Assembly: GCF_963678635.1 (NCBI RefSeq)
Contig: NC_087068.1
Span: 29,204,318 to 29,268,317, forward strand
Direction of reading: 5' to 3'
DNA from: Symsagittifera roscoffensis
Lineage: Eukaryota; Xenacoelomorpha; Acoela; Convolutidae
Length of the DNA stretch: 64,000 bases
Shown: positions 40,318 through 52,700 of the stretch, in pieces
How positions within the stretch are numbered: the stretch's first letter is position 1
Layout: every line of letters starts with the position of its first letter
Notes under the pieces: model-generated
The model's database searches: none
Told to the model about the DNA's origin: nothing
The model's input: the letters and a program-made list of their open reading frames with translations, nothing else
Made by a program: the position numbers and the translations under genes

Positions 40318-40699
40318 TTCCAAGAATACGTTTTGTTTCTTGGATGACATATTGATCGTCTCAAAGGGATCGGAGCTAGAACATGAAAAACTAATTACCG
40401 ACGTTCTAATGAAATTAGATAAGGAAAACTTATCCTTGAAGCTGTCGAAATGTGATTTCTTTAAAACAGAAGTAAATTGGCTTGGACACAAACTTTCAGA
40501 AAGTGGGGTTACCCCGAAAATTACGAAAACGGAAGCTATCCTTAAGTTAGAGCATCCCAAGTCGCTCAAACAACTTAGATCCTTTCTAGGTAGTATTAAT
40601 CACCTTTCGAAGTTTATACCAAATGCAGTCAATTTGACAGACAAGCTTAGACCATTATTGCGTGAGGAAAATGAAAAGGAAAAAATTGAAAAATATTAA
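40247..40699 (+). pseudogene. Pol: second half of reverse transcriptase
   Basis: Contains 'TGFYGLADMPAEFQ', the YxDD-equivalent 'CFLDDILIVSKG' (FLDD) and 'WLGHKLSESGVTP', then 'LRSFLGSINHLSKFIP', the RT thumb. Ends in an A-rich run near 40,670 where the frame shifts again. Confidence 0.82.
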
Positions 40700-41666
40700 A
40701 ATCCCAGTAAAAAATTTTGAATGGGGACCCGAATATACTGAGGTATTCGAAGAAATCAAACAATCGATAGCAAACATTGCTAAACTGAATTATTATGACC
40801 CGAGTAGGGATACTCGGGTCAAGTGTGATGCAAGCCATAGTGGACTAGGGGCATCCTTAGAGCAACAAACAGAAAAGAACGAATGGATTCCAATTTCATA
40901 CGCATCTCGCTACCTGAATAATCAAGAAAAAATGTATTCTTCTAATGAGCTTGAGTTGTTAGCGGTAGTGTGGGCAGTTGATCGTTTCAAACATTACTTA
41001 TTAGGAAAAGAATTTGTAATAGTCACTGATCATAAGGCATTAACATCCGCCTTAGAAGGCAATACGTCTAACAAAACATATCAATATAGATTAACGAGAT
41101 GGGTGGACAGATTATTGCCTTATCAATTCAAAATTGTCCATATTCCGGGAAAGGATATGGGGATAGTCGATTATCTGTCTAGAGAACCAACCGGAGAACC
41201 TTGGCCAGAAACCAAATTGGATGAAAAAATTGTGGTCACTTCAATTGAGTGTTTTCATAGAGCACTCGACTGTTTGTACAGTCGACTGAATGATACTGAT
41301 GTAACAATTCAGAGTGAAAAAGTTCTAGAATATTCTCAAAAACAGAAAAGAGAAGACAAGTTGTCAAAATCCAGGCGTGGTTGCCATAGCAACAAAACTG
41401 TCAAAAACCGAACAAAGCTCGACCGGAACGAGAACTGTTGCAATTCAAATTTTTTGCCTATTAATAACGTGTTGAATCAGAACACTTTTGTCAATTTCAA
41501 TAGAGCAGTTCAGTCGGTCAATTTATTCAAAAATAGTAAACAAATCTCAGAAGAAATGGAGGACGGAAAAATGAAGAAAAAGACAGTGAGGATCGGAGAC
41601 TGTAGGACACAGGAGGAGAGCGATAAATTAACGGAAGAAGAAATAACCGAGACTACCTTTCATTGA
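40662..41666 (+). pseudogene. Pol: RNase H and linker
   Basis: 'FEWGPEYTEVFEEIK' begins the connection domain. RNase H catalytic residues are visible in 'VKCDASHSGLGA' (Asp), 'SSNELELLAVVW' (Glu) and 'VTDHKALTSAL' (Asp), followed by 'IPGKDMGIVDYLSREP'. After ~residue 180 a low-complexity Lys/Asn/Asp-rich linker leads toward integrase. Ends at a stop at 41664-41666. Confidence 0.85.
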
Positions 41667-41747
41667 ACGTGTCGGATAAGGAGAGGAACACTAGAAAAAG
41701 CGGGGTCAGACAGCTTTGAAGAAGACAGCTGTGCTGCACGATCAGTA

Positions 41748-42360
41748 ATGTGGGATCAAGACGCGGAGGAAACAAAAAACTTACTATCCATTTGGGATCT
41801 GGTCAGCAAAGATCAAGAGATGTCGGGAAACATCAAAGAGCTAGAGGCGGTCACTCAGATGGTCACGAGCAGCCCAAGAGCAGGTACTCATTCAGTTTCA
41901 CCAACTAAATCAATCATAGAAGTGGATCTAACCGCGGAGGACGACGATCTGAGTCAAGAAGTCGAAAATTCAACCCTCGAAAAGGATTAACAAACGGCAA
42001 ACGCAGTTGGAGAGCTCATTGGCAGACATGGGAGACGTCGGGAGTTTCAGTTTATCGAAACTGTTCGATAAAACGCTGTTGGCTGAACTCATCTCTGAGG
42101 ATGTGTGGATGGACCGATTACGTCGCGTAATAGAGAGAAAGGATCGGGCAGGATTTGAACTCATGGGCCCATATACGAATCCGCTGTGGAATCAACTCTC
42201 AGTAATCGATGACTGCATTCTGGTAGACAATAGGCTAGCAGTACCAATTCAACTGCGTCAAGCAGTTATTAAGCGCATTCATAGAGGACATCCGGGGCAA
42301 GAGGAAATGATTGACGTGTCCAATTATTTGTGGTGGCCCACATGCATAAGGATATCGTGA
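41748..42360 (+). pseudogene. Pol: linker and HH half of the integrase zinc domain, in two frames
   Basis: Frame 41748-41990 is acidic linker sequence. Frame 42007-42360 contains 'IKRIHRGHPGQEEM' (H-x3-H) and 'SNYLWWPTC', the start of the integrase HHCC domain. The frame slips near 42,340 before the two cysteines. Confidence 0.7.
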
Positions 42361-44501
42361 ACTTAGCGGAAGAATGTAGAGAATGTACACGGTATGGTAA
42401 GAATGCGAAATATATTTTACCGAAAAATTCCTTACAACCACTGCCACTGCTATCGCAGCCAGGTCAGGAGGTTCAGTTAGATTACGCAGGACCTTTAGAA
42501 GTTTATAAAGGAAAGAAAATCTACTTGCTAACAGCGATTGATCGGTTTTCGAAGTTTCCTTCGGTGAAAGTAACAAAATCAACGGGGGGAAAATCCACTA
42601 TAAAATTCCTACGGTCGTACATAGATACACACGGAATCCCAGAATCGATAAAAACCGATCAATTTTCCGGATTCAAAGGAAAAGCAATGAAAAAATTCTG
42701 TCTCGAAAATAATATAGAACAAAAGTTCTGCCCGGTGGGCGTCCATCGCGGGTGTGTTCTAGTCGAAAGAACAATTCAAATCATAAAAAGGCGTTTGGGG
42801 ATGATGCTACTGGAAGAAAATGTAAAGTCAATTAAACTATGTCTCAGTACGATAATTAGGGACATGCGGTGGATAAAACAGAAAACCATACAGAAATCAC
42901 CGTTTGAAGCACATTTTGGTAGATTACCAAAAACGGAGTTTAAAATTATACGAGATAAATTTGTAGAATTCTCTGATCATTTAGATAAGCAGCATCTGGA
43001 GAGGTCGGCATTAACTGCAAACTAATTCAAGAAGAGGATTGACCAATCTCGGGATTCTCTAAAGATCGTCAAAAAAGGGCAGAAAAGCAGGGATGTCAGT
43101 CCTCTCTTCAAACAGGCCAGTATGTCGACACAGGAGAGAAACAGAGCAAGAACTCTCCGGAACCTGTTAGAGGCTAACGCAAACAGGAATGCAGAGCGGC
43201 GTAGATATGACGGACCCAGCCTCTCACAATTAGTGGACACCACAAGTACAATCGACCCCGAGTTGCGAAAGGAGCTTCTTTACTCATGGGAAAAGGGATT
43301 TGTTGAGGACAAACCAAAGGGGTCGGAGTGGAACAGCCACAACCTCAGTCGCAGAGACGAGACAAGAAAAAGTGGGGCGGCACTGACAAAACCGTTCAAA
43401 GGGAAGGTTGCTTTCGATTCACCAAAAACAGTGACAACAGCTGCAGGAGCAGTATACCGAAGAAGTGATCTGGTAAAGTTGCCGAGTTCCCCTACGAAGA
43501 TACCCAAGGAAGGGACAAACCAAAAGGAGAAGGCGAAGAGTCCATCAGAGGAGCCAAAGAGTAAACACCAGAAGAAAGATGACGAGCTATTGGAGGACAC
43601 GATATCAGAAGAGAAGGAATGGAATATACCGAGGGAACAGGCAAAGAACCTGTTTCAAGACAGCGAGACTGTCGTAACATCGCGGGACACACCTGTTGGT
43701 GGGGGACTCAACCTAGCAATAAAGCGAGCAAAGCCGAATCTCGGGGGTCCAAAGACAGTGGGACCGAAAACACAAAAGCAGGTGGCGTTAAACCCGTTAG
43801 GGGACTCGCAGGATAAAAGAGATCGAACACTTAAATCCAAAGGGAAAGATAAAAAGAAAGCTGCTGTAACAGCAGAAGAAGTCACTGATCCAGGACAAAC
43901 AGAAACGGTGGATCAAGCTGATCAACCAGGCAGTTCGAGCACCAAAATTGGACAGTCGGGGAAGCGCATAACAAGGGACAGCTCACCTAATTCAATCTTG
44001 AATGCGTTCCAAAAACAGGACATGGGAGACGAAGAATGGCAAAGCCTCGCCGATCAAGTGTTGACTAGAGATCTGCAAAAAACGGCGGACGAAATGATTA
44101 AATCGAGAACGGAAAATCAGACAGAAACAACAGGCGAACACGGATCTCCTTCAGGAATTTCGAACGACTCAGTCGTAGACGATCAAGGGAGTGCGAGCGT
44201 GAGGCGTAGTAAGCGAACCACGAAAAACCAGGGGCCTAAAAGACTGGGCAGCCCAGTCAAACATTCGGTTAAATACATTAGCGCGGACGAAGAAGCAGAC
44301 ATTAATGAAATGGCCCTAGAGCAGTATCGATTCGGACTGGCGAATGTCAAAACGGACAAGAATAATCCGATGGAAACCCGACTGAAGCTTTTAGAACGCC
44401 ATTTATTTCGGAAGAAGTTTGGTTATGCCGCTTTGGATACGACACAACCGTGGAGCACGCAGTGGAAAGTGCCGTTAGAAGTTAAGAAACACTCAAAATA
44501 G
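42330..44501 (+). pseudogene. Pol: integrase core and long basic C-terminal tail, with one in-frame stop
   Basis: One frame from 42330 to 44501, interrupted only by TAA at 43023-43025. It begins with the CC of the zinc domain ('ECRECTRYGKN'). The integrase triad is Asp in 'VQLDYAGPL', Asp in 'IKTDQFSGF' and Glu in 'VLVERTIQII' with 35 residues between the last two. After the stop the frame continues through 'KKGQKSRDVSPLFKQ' and a 459-codon ATG-started part that is Lys/Ser/Pro/Glu-rich and largely disordered. It holds 'AAGAVYRRSDLVKLP' and a basic 'RRSKRTTKNQGPKRLG' segment. The tail could be an independent ORF, but same-frame continuity favours a Pol extension. Its role, perhaps chromatin targeting, is unknown. 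Confidence 0.75.
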
Positions 44502-44641
44502 AAAGAAGAAATCGGAAAAAACTTATAGTCAAAACTCAAAAACCTTCATGCATCAATGGGACCACAAAAACTGAGCTGAAAAACTCGTTGTATTGTTATT
44601 TATAAAATTTTATATGTATTAGATAAAATTTTATTGGTCCC

Positions 44642-44649
44642 TGGGGGAA
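44642..44649 (+). promoter_or_regulatory. Polypurine tract
   Basis: TGGGGGAA directly precedes the 3' LTR, the position where plus-strand DNA synthesis is primed. Confidence 0.65.
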
Positions 44650-44949
44650 TGTGGTACTGCAGCATCCGCAGTACGTAGCCTTGAGGACAGTTTGCTAGCT
44701 ACTGCATCTGCAGTAACCATATGTGCTAACTATATTTATTATGCTATTATTATGTAAGAGTGGTCAAGGCCATTTGGTGTTACTAAAACGTTATAGATGA
44801 GTTGGTCAGTGTTTCATATTTCATGCTATAAAACAGTAACCAATCTCAGCTACTAACTTCGTTAACAAGACAAGATCAAGAACAGTAAATTATCAATATC
44901 TCTTCTTACTTTTATTCCACAATACGCTACGCAGTTTAGGAATATCACA
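44650..44949 (+). repeat. 3' LTR
   Basis: Starts TGTGGTACTGCAGC and ends AATATCACA. It differs from the 5' LTR by an extra AT (CCATATGTGC) and about three substitutions near its end. Confidence 0.93.
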
Positions 44950-44954
44950 ACCAT
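44950..44954. repeat. Target-site duplication ACCAT, right
   Basis: Exact copy of 37848-37852, immediately after the 3' LTR. Confidence 0.9.
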
Positions 44955-46594
44955 GTTGAAATTGTCTGAAAAAATATTTTGTGGAAAAGTTAGAATTTTT
45001 CTTAGCAGTTAAAATTTCATTGGTATGACATGAAAATCTCTGCTGAAGTTAAAATTTTTCTTCTGCCGTTAAAATTTCATCTGGTCTGACATTAAATTTT
45101 CAGCTGAAGTTAAATTTTCTTCTGGTCTGACATGAACGTTTTCCGGATTATTTTGGTCGCATTGTACCGAAATTAGTGTCCTTCGATAAATGACAGATGT
45201 GGATTTGCGCAACCAACACGCTGAATTATTCATATAAAATACCAAAAACACTCATCAATAATTGATAATGTTGCCAACCGCTATATATTTGTCTTACTAT
45301 TTTGAGTTCAGCTGTCCGCTTGTGAAACCCATCATCAGAATATCCTTACTAATAAGACCAAAATTTAGTCTTATTTGTCAATTTCTTTATCTTTTTCAAT
45401 ACACTGTATTTGCATGAGTAATTTTCCGTTCATGAAGAACCACATATTTAATGACGTCTTTCGATTTGAGTTCTTTAAATTCGTTGACACCGTTTTTTAT
45501 TTAAAGTCTTTTTTTATTATTTATTTAGCAATGACGTGTCATGCCGTCATATAAATATTAGATACGCTACTATAAGAGCCTACTGTGGTTTGTTCAGATG
45601 TTACGTACTATAATGGTAGCTGAATCTCCAAGAGCTACAAATTTGCAGAAAATCTTTTCTTTATTCAGAAATCTGTAAAACAGTGTCCTTATTTGTTTTC
45701 GTTGAATTTTTTTCTGACCATTGCTTCCTATAATTTCAATGGTGAATTATAATATTTCACAGATAGGCAATTGGATAAACAAAAGTGAATACTCTGGAAC
45801 AATTCATTTTAGCAGGTTTGAAAAAGAGCTTGTAAACAATCTGGCTAATACAAATATGCCACGTCTGTTGTATTTGCATTCAAACATCGATTGAACTTGT
45901 AAATAATTGAGCTTCATTTTTTCTCGTTTTCATATGTGATGCTTCAATTTGAAATGCGTTCATTTGGTCCGGTCTAAATCTGTAACAAAATACGATTATT
46001 TGCTGTACTTAAATGCTTTGCACTTTTGCACCAGTAAGACCTTTTATTTTTCATCATATTCATATGGTCGCTAAAACGGTGATTCAACTGTGGTTTTATT
46101 TTCAGTTTCAGGTATGGTTCGAAGATTAAGTCAATATGTTAAATATACTCCAATGGTAAACATCATGTAGTGGATAGTGTCTTGGTTGTAAAATTAGTTA
46201 CTACATTAGCCACATTTAAAACAATATTTGAGCGACCTTTGACCTAAAATTTCAAATCAACGGTGAAATCTGACCTGAACATGACATAAATAGTGAAATA
46301 AAATCAAATATCTTCTTTCGTTTTTGCTTATTTGTTTAACAATCCTTGTTTTTATGATCAGAACTTTCGAATTAAACAGTGTGCGTCTCCGAAGTTAAGA
46401 TTCACAAAATTGCATTTTAAAAAACAGGTAATTCAAACTTAGTAACTGTCAAATCCTGAGTTATTATTTACCAATTTCCTCCTGTATTATTAGATATCTC
46501 AAATAATATATTTCCTTGTCAAAACTCAAAACTATCGGAAGTCTATCGGAGCCAGTTGTCTCATCATAATTTTGCTGCCCTCAAAATCTCAGTT
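44955..46594. other. Intergenic / upstream region of TTC17
   Basis: No ORF or recognised repeat of note apart from three short reiterations of AGTTAAAATTT(C/T)-like sequence at 44,985-45,120 and a piece at 45,190-45,260 similar to 36,480-36,560. TTC17 promoter and 5' UTR should lie in the right part; no TATA box is obvious. Confidence 0.5.
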
Positions 46595-46741
46595 ATGGAT
46601 TTTGGACATATGTATGGACTTTATGGCCATTACGTGGCATCTGTGCCTTTGATTGTGTTCATGACAATGTCTCTTATGGTCCAGCTGACTGCGTGTTCCA
46701 CTCACTGGGTCTTATCGGACGACGGAAGACTCAAATCAGTG
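46595..46741 (+). CDS. TTC17: TTC17 exon 1 (coding part)
   Basis: Encodes the hydrophobic N-terminal segment and 'THWVLSDDGRLKSV'. Donor CAGTG|GTGAGT, phase 0. Confidence 0.8.
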
Positions 46742-49700
46742 GTGAGTTTTTGGAGGTGCTTGAATTTGCAAAAAACTCTCATAAAGTAGAAACAACTGCC
46801 GTAATTGTCCCCAAATAATTGCAGGATCTTTTCAGCACCCCTTTCCCGTATTTACAATTTTCACGCATGCTTAACTTCTGAATAAGTCTTATAGAGAGAT
46901 AGAAAGTTGGTACTAAGCACCATTCTTGAGGGAAATGCTTAATGAGTCCGTATTTAAAAAAACCGGTTGTTTTCTTCGTGCTGGTCGAAAAGTCATTTAT
47001 CTGGATAGGAAGTAGTTCTTAAAAAGAATTTTTCGCTTGATTTGATCTGGTAGAAGGCAAGAAAAAGACATAAAGCTGAAATGACATGTTTTTGACTGAA
47101 TTCATCGTCGGAAACTTTTGATATTCTTTCGCTAAAGACTTCAAAAGAGAGCCTATACTAATTTTTCAATTTAGTCTTGCTGAAAAGTTAGGATTTTGTT
47201 CAACTAAGCCAGCGTCAAAAAAAAATTTGGTTTTGCGTTAAATTTTGAATGTCTCCTTGTTTGACCGCATCACTCGTGGATCAATTTTACTTGTTCGAAG
47301 TGTCCGACTACTTGCCCTAAGATGCCTCATATTGTTTTCAGGACTTCTCGCCTTACGTCATGCGTGATTCGGGCGACCTGATCAACCTCATGAAACAAGA
47401 ACAGCGAGTCGGTGAAAGTATCCATTTGGAAAAACAGAAAGAGAAACTTATGACAGAGCTTCGAATTATGACTTTGAAAGCCAACGATCAGAGGCTTCAG
47501 AGAAAAGCAGAAAGTTCCGATGATCCCGATGCCTACGATGAAAATGATGCTCAAAGTGTTCAAAAAAATTGCGCGCCGATGTTTAGCGAGGGGAAAGAAA
47601 AAGAGCGTAGCCTAATGGAGCTGGACCATTATTACAGTATTACTCTGCCGCTAGCATTGTTTGGCATCTCGTGAGTATTTCCAAACGTTTTTAAGATTTT
47701 TCCAAATAAATTTTCAGCCTCAACAAGTATCTGATCAAAAGTTATTGGCTTTGTTACCGCTTCGTAAGATTTTTTTTTGGATGCAAATGAAACTATCAAT
47801 TTTCTCATTCAAGGTCATTTGAGGCAAGCGACTGAAAATTTTGTAGATGATCAGTCCACTTTTCAAAACCAATTTCACATTTTATGCGTTCTGGTTTGCT
47901 TTCAGATTGTGTAAAATGTATATGTCTGTTTAGATTCATTTCTTATTAGCTTGAGCTTTTTTATTGCTTAATTAAAGCGAATTTGTAAAATTAGTATACT
48001 AAGCAGCAGTGGTTTAGTGGCGGAGGCAAGTTCCGAATCTTGTGGCATTTAGAAGTTTGTATTTCGAACATTTTTAGTGTTTTCTTGGATATTTACATTT
48101 GCGAGAGCAATTGTCCAGTAATCGGGAGCTAGAATTTTTCTTGTTAACAACTTTTCGTACGAATCCATCTGTCTATTACTATACATTTTTTTCTTTGACG
48201 TTAACTTGACACATGTTTAACAAGTCCTTATGGTAACATATTAAAGCTTTTTCAACGTTTGTTTTTTGCATGTTTAACGAAACACTTTTTGCCTATTTAA
48301 GCTATATCGTATATTGTAATGGTCAAGAAGTTTCACATGGCACATGTTTGAGAAGTCGATATGTTGGTCTGTTAAAAGGCCAAAATATTGAAAGGGCTGA
48401 AATGTTTCCTCAAGTCGACGTTTCAAAATCTGTTGGAGCGTGAATCTTGGCAACGTAAAACTATCAAAATTTTTGTTTCACAATTTATTTAACCAAATTT
48501 GAATTTCTCAACCTGATATTGGGGTGCGGTGTGGGTATGTTCAGGGGTTGCAAATCTGGCATCTAAGTATGACTGCTGAAAAACGTAATATTTTTGCATC
48601 TTTAACGAAAGAGTTGGACGTTTAATCTATATAGTATTTTGTAAGAAATTTCACTTGGCACACGATTACGAAGTCGCTATCTTGGTTTGTTGAAAGGCCA
48701 AAACCTTGCAATGGTTGAATTGTTTACTCAGTTCGCATGTTAAATTCTGTTGAAGCGCGAATGCTCTAACTCTAATTTTTTCCTATTTTCGCAACCGAAA
48801 ACTATCAAAATTTTTGTTTAACGATTTATTTAACTGATTTTTAAGTTCCAACCCTATAATTGGCTGATGTCGGGGTACACTTACGGGTTGCAAAGTATGA
48901 TTGCTGAGTTTTTTTTGTTTTTTAAGATATGGCGTTTTATTAATGATTTTTTCAATCATTAACTGGCGTCCAAATATGACTGCTCAAATTCTTTTGGTTT
49001 TCAATACTATCAATTTTATGGTTTTTTCAATATATTTTCAAAAAAATTAGATATAAAAAAACTAACCGAACTTGAAAATGTCCACCATATAATGGGGTGC
49101 TGACAGGGTACGCTCAGGGGGTTGAAATCTGGTATCCAAATGTGACTGCTCAATTCCTTTTGGTTATTTTAGTGCCGCAAGTAGTGCATAACTCCGCTCC
49201 ACATCTTTGTCAAAAACTCGCATGTTTCGTCGAAAGTCTGGAGAAAAAATTTCAGTATTGATTAAAAGTCATATGGTAATTAATGTAGCCGTAAATTGTT
49301 TTGTTTATGAAGTTTTAACCTACTGTGCTCATTTCTGGATCTGTTTTAACCGAATTGTTTTGCTTTTCTGTTAGTAAGTTCAACAAAAACATTTCAAGAT
49401 TGAAGACAAACTTATTAGCCAAATTTTGTTTCAATTTTTTCGTAGGTTCGCAAAGCTGATTTCAATGTATACAGACTTGTTTCGGATTTTGCCTTCAAAT
49501 TAATTTCATATTCGTTAATAATCTTGAGTGCGCAGGTGTTTAGCCTTGTTTAAAAGGTGAAAAACATTTTCATCCAAAAGCTGCGAAACAATTATCCAGC
49601 AAACATTAATTACAATGCAAATTACTCTGTAAATGTTATATATCAGCTTATCGAATCTAGAAGTTGAACGCTGAAGCAATTTTAAAAAATGAACTTCCTT

Positions 49701-52700
49701 GTTCCCATATTTCTGCTTTTGATTTAGTTAGTTGGAGAAGATGGAATAAGGTTAAAACTTGCGAAAATGCAGTAAGAATACTTAAGTCAAATTTTGACTA
49801 GAAATAGGTCAGGAGTTCAATCTCTCTTCCGTTGTTCGATGTTTTTTTTTCGTAACATGGTTTTTTTCGTAACTAAAATTACGAAAAGGTTGAAAATGAT
49901 ACCATACTCGATGCCTTACGAGTGATAATTAAAATACTTGATTTTGCGTTGAATAAAAAACATCCAAGGCCATAGTTACTCCCACTCAGAATGTGTGGCC
50001 AGAACAAAAAAATCGATGCTGAATTGATTTCCGTGTTGTAAACATGTTTTGTTCTTCTTTTTAGGCTCTCTGAGCACCTTGGGACGTACCACAAGGCCTC
50101 GCTGACTCCGCAACCGCCCAACTGCGGAGAGCACAGACAGCTCACCCACGTGAACAATATCCACCAGTTCACAAACTTAAGGGTAATTTCATTTCTAGTA
50201 ATTCATTATCCAGCTGCGAAGTTGAAATGTAATATTTAATGGGCTTTGGATAAATAACAAATACATGCTGCTTGTTTTCAGCTTTTGGGGGACTTTTGTT
50301 TTTTTTTAGTTCAGAATTTTTTGAAGTTTTTTTGGACATGAAGTGCTTCTGCTCTGGCTTTTTCGGCTTTGTTACCGCTTGCTTATTATAAATTCAAATT
50401 AAATCGATGATCCGGGACATCTGGCTTAGAGTATGACAACTGCTTGAGACGGCAAAGGATTGTAGTTCAAATCCGACCAGGACCTGTTTTTTTTATATTA
50501 ATTTTGTGCTTTTTCGGACCATCGCCGTCTGCTTGTTCTTGTCGTCCTAACTACCGTAGCCTGGCGTTTTTTGGAAGTTCAGCTTTTTTCGAAGTTACTG
50601 TAACGCCCATGCTTGAGAGGATAAACCCCGGGAGTTCGATTTTAGTCGAGACCTGTTTTTTTTTACTTATTGAAATTTTTTTGATAGCTTAGATGATGGT
50701 CTGACTGCTTATTTTTATCGGCTTAGTTGAGCCGAAAGGAGATTTTTTGTAAATGCAAGTTCTTTCAAGCAATCTAAAAGCTCTTGTTAAGCTTCTACTG
50801 TTTTAGTTTTTTTCTGTATATTTTGGTCTTTTTGCAATTTTTTAAATAATTTTTATGGACAAAAAACGATGTTTTGAAGGTTTTTTTTTCATTTTTTTCT
50901 TTTTTTTCTTTTGATTCTTTTTTATTTTTTTTTTCATTTTTTTTTAAATCACAATCATGCATTTTTGTATCTTTATTGTTGCGAATCTCTGCTTCGCCTC
51001 TGTATTTGATTTTGGATTTGCAATGCAACTCATTTCATTTCTTTATATCTTTTTTTTCAAATACCATAAAATTGTGATATTTAGTATACATTTTGGAAAC
51101 TGTACATTATCGATGAAATTTTGAAATTTTTTGGAGATAAATATCTACCGTAATCTCTTTACATTTGCGATAAGCAAGGGCGTTGTAATCGGGTACTAGA
51201 CTTTTTTCCGGTAAACAACTCTGTCCACAACTTCACTTCTAGAGAATCTTCACTTCTTGAGATTCTTGAAAATTCATCTAAAAGTACTATACATAGCTAG
51301 TAATTAGTTCAAGCTCGTTTCAGAATGTTATTATCTTTTCAAAAAAGAATTTTAATTTTTTCGGGCTCTTGGTTTTCGTGCTAGTTTCTGTCGGTTCAAT
51401 TTCCGTTTTTAAACGCCTTTTTTTATCTGGCAGGGTTTTTATTTATAACTTCTATAGAATAGTTTTTGTTCCAATTTAAATAGTTTTTACTGTAACTGAC
51501 ACTTCACTAAACTTTAAATTAATCATTTCTGATTTTGAGTTATTTTTTTTTCCATTTTTTCCTTTTTTAAGTATTCAAACAGTTTCAGTTTATGTCATAT
51601 GGACTCAGTAAATTTATTTCAGGCAATTTTGAGAGCAAAATATATCCATTTGAGATTATGTGTTTCAGTTTGGATGTGTCGTAAAAACTTATAAGTTAAA
51701 AGAAATTTTTTATGACAACAGTTTTGTTTTCGGCTCAACAGGTTTCGACCCAAAGTTTGTCGCCTTTGCTGCCGCTGGGTCAATGCTTTGCATTCTTTAA
51801 GGGCTGTTTATCAACCTAATCTGATACAAATGTCTAATTTTTGCAGCTGTAATTTTTCAACTTTTTACCAAGTTATTTTTTTAAGTAGTTTTTTTTCCAA
51901 CATAATTTTTCAGAAATTTTTTGAATTCTGTTTCTTTTTCATTCACTATTTTGTGGAGCAATGTTTTTTTTGCATCGTAAGTGTTGCGAAGCTACGATTC
52001 GCCTCAGTGTTTTAATTTTAAGACATCTTGTGATGTGTGATTGTGTGTTTAGGGCATGAAAGAGAGTAAGGACTTCGTGTTGCGTCCAGAGCCCTCTCTC
52101 AGGGCCATTTTCAGTCACCAGCCTCTGGACCAAGTCGGACACATCATACAAAAATCACTACAACAGGTCAGTCAACTCGTGGGTCGAAGATCGAAACAAT
52201 TTTCATGAACAAGGATAGCCGACTGCTGTGCAAGTAGCACAGAATACCCCTTCCACATTCTCAATCTTAAAAAAATTCTGTGTCTCACATTCACATCACT
52301 TTTTGTACGCGGTGTGATGAGAGAACTATACAAACGCGTGCAAATTTAGTGAATTAGGCATAATCGATAACAGTATGAAAGTCTATAAAAGTCCTACAAA
52401 AGAATTTTGAAAAAAATCAATTTTTTTTGCACAATAATTTTGAAATATTTTTATATCCCTTTATTGTTGGGAGTTGGAATTGAAGCCGCGTGTGGCGCTT
52501 TATTGTGAAATGGCTGGCTATGGGATGCTCTTGGTAGATGTTTTTTTGAGGTTTTTTATAATGCGTTTCACACGCTTCAGGCACCAGTGCGGCCCGCTCT
52601 GTTTGTTAGCAACAGGCTAGGTTTTGTCTAGCTAAATGTCTCGCACAGAGAGTCAGCCTCCTGAACGACTTGTCAGAAATTTGTCATCTGAAATTCTTTT

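Larger units (their letters stand above)
37853..44949 (+). mobile_element. Ty3/gypsy LTR retrotransposon, structurally complete, coding frame broken
   Basis: Two LTRs (298 and 300 bp, about three substitutions and one 2-bp indel apart) begin TGTGGTAC and end TATCACA, and are flanked by a perfect 5-bp duplication. Internally: primer binding site, Gag-protease, RT, RNase H, integrase, a long basic tail and a polypurine tract, all on plus. The order PR-RT-RH-IN defines Ty3/gypsy. At least four frameshifts and several in-frame stops make this copy non-autonomous. Near-identical LTRs point to a fairly recent insertion, so the breaks must be young, inherited from a defective template, or sequencing errors. 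Confidence 0.92.
47671..50064 (+). other. TTC17 intron 2 with repeats
   Basis: Holds a tRNA-like module (48,003-48,072), a family A copy (48,093-48,156), tandem family C modules (48,490-49,170) and a decayed family B copy (49,172-49,212). No exon-like sequence. Confidence 0.6.

Noticed and set aside
50795-51028. Lys-rich minus-strand ORF at 50.8-51.0 kb
   Set aside because: It is the complement of poly-T intronic sequence, with composition typical of a low-complexity artefact.
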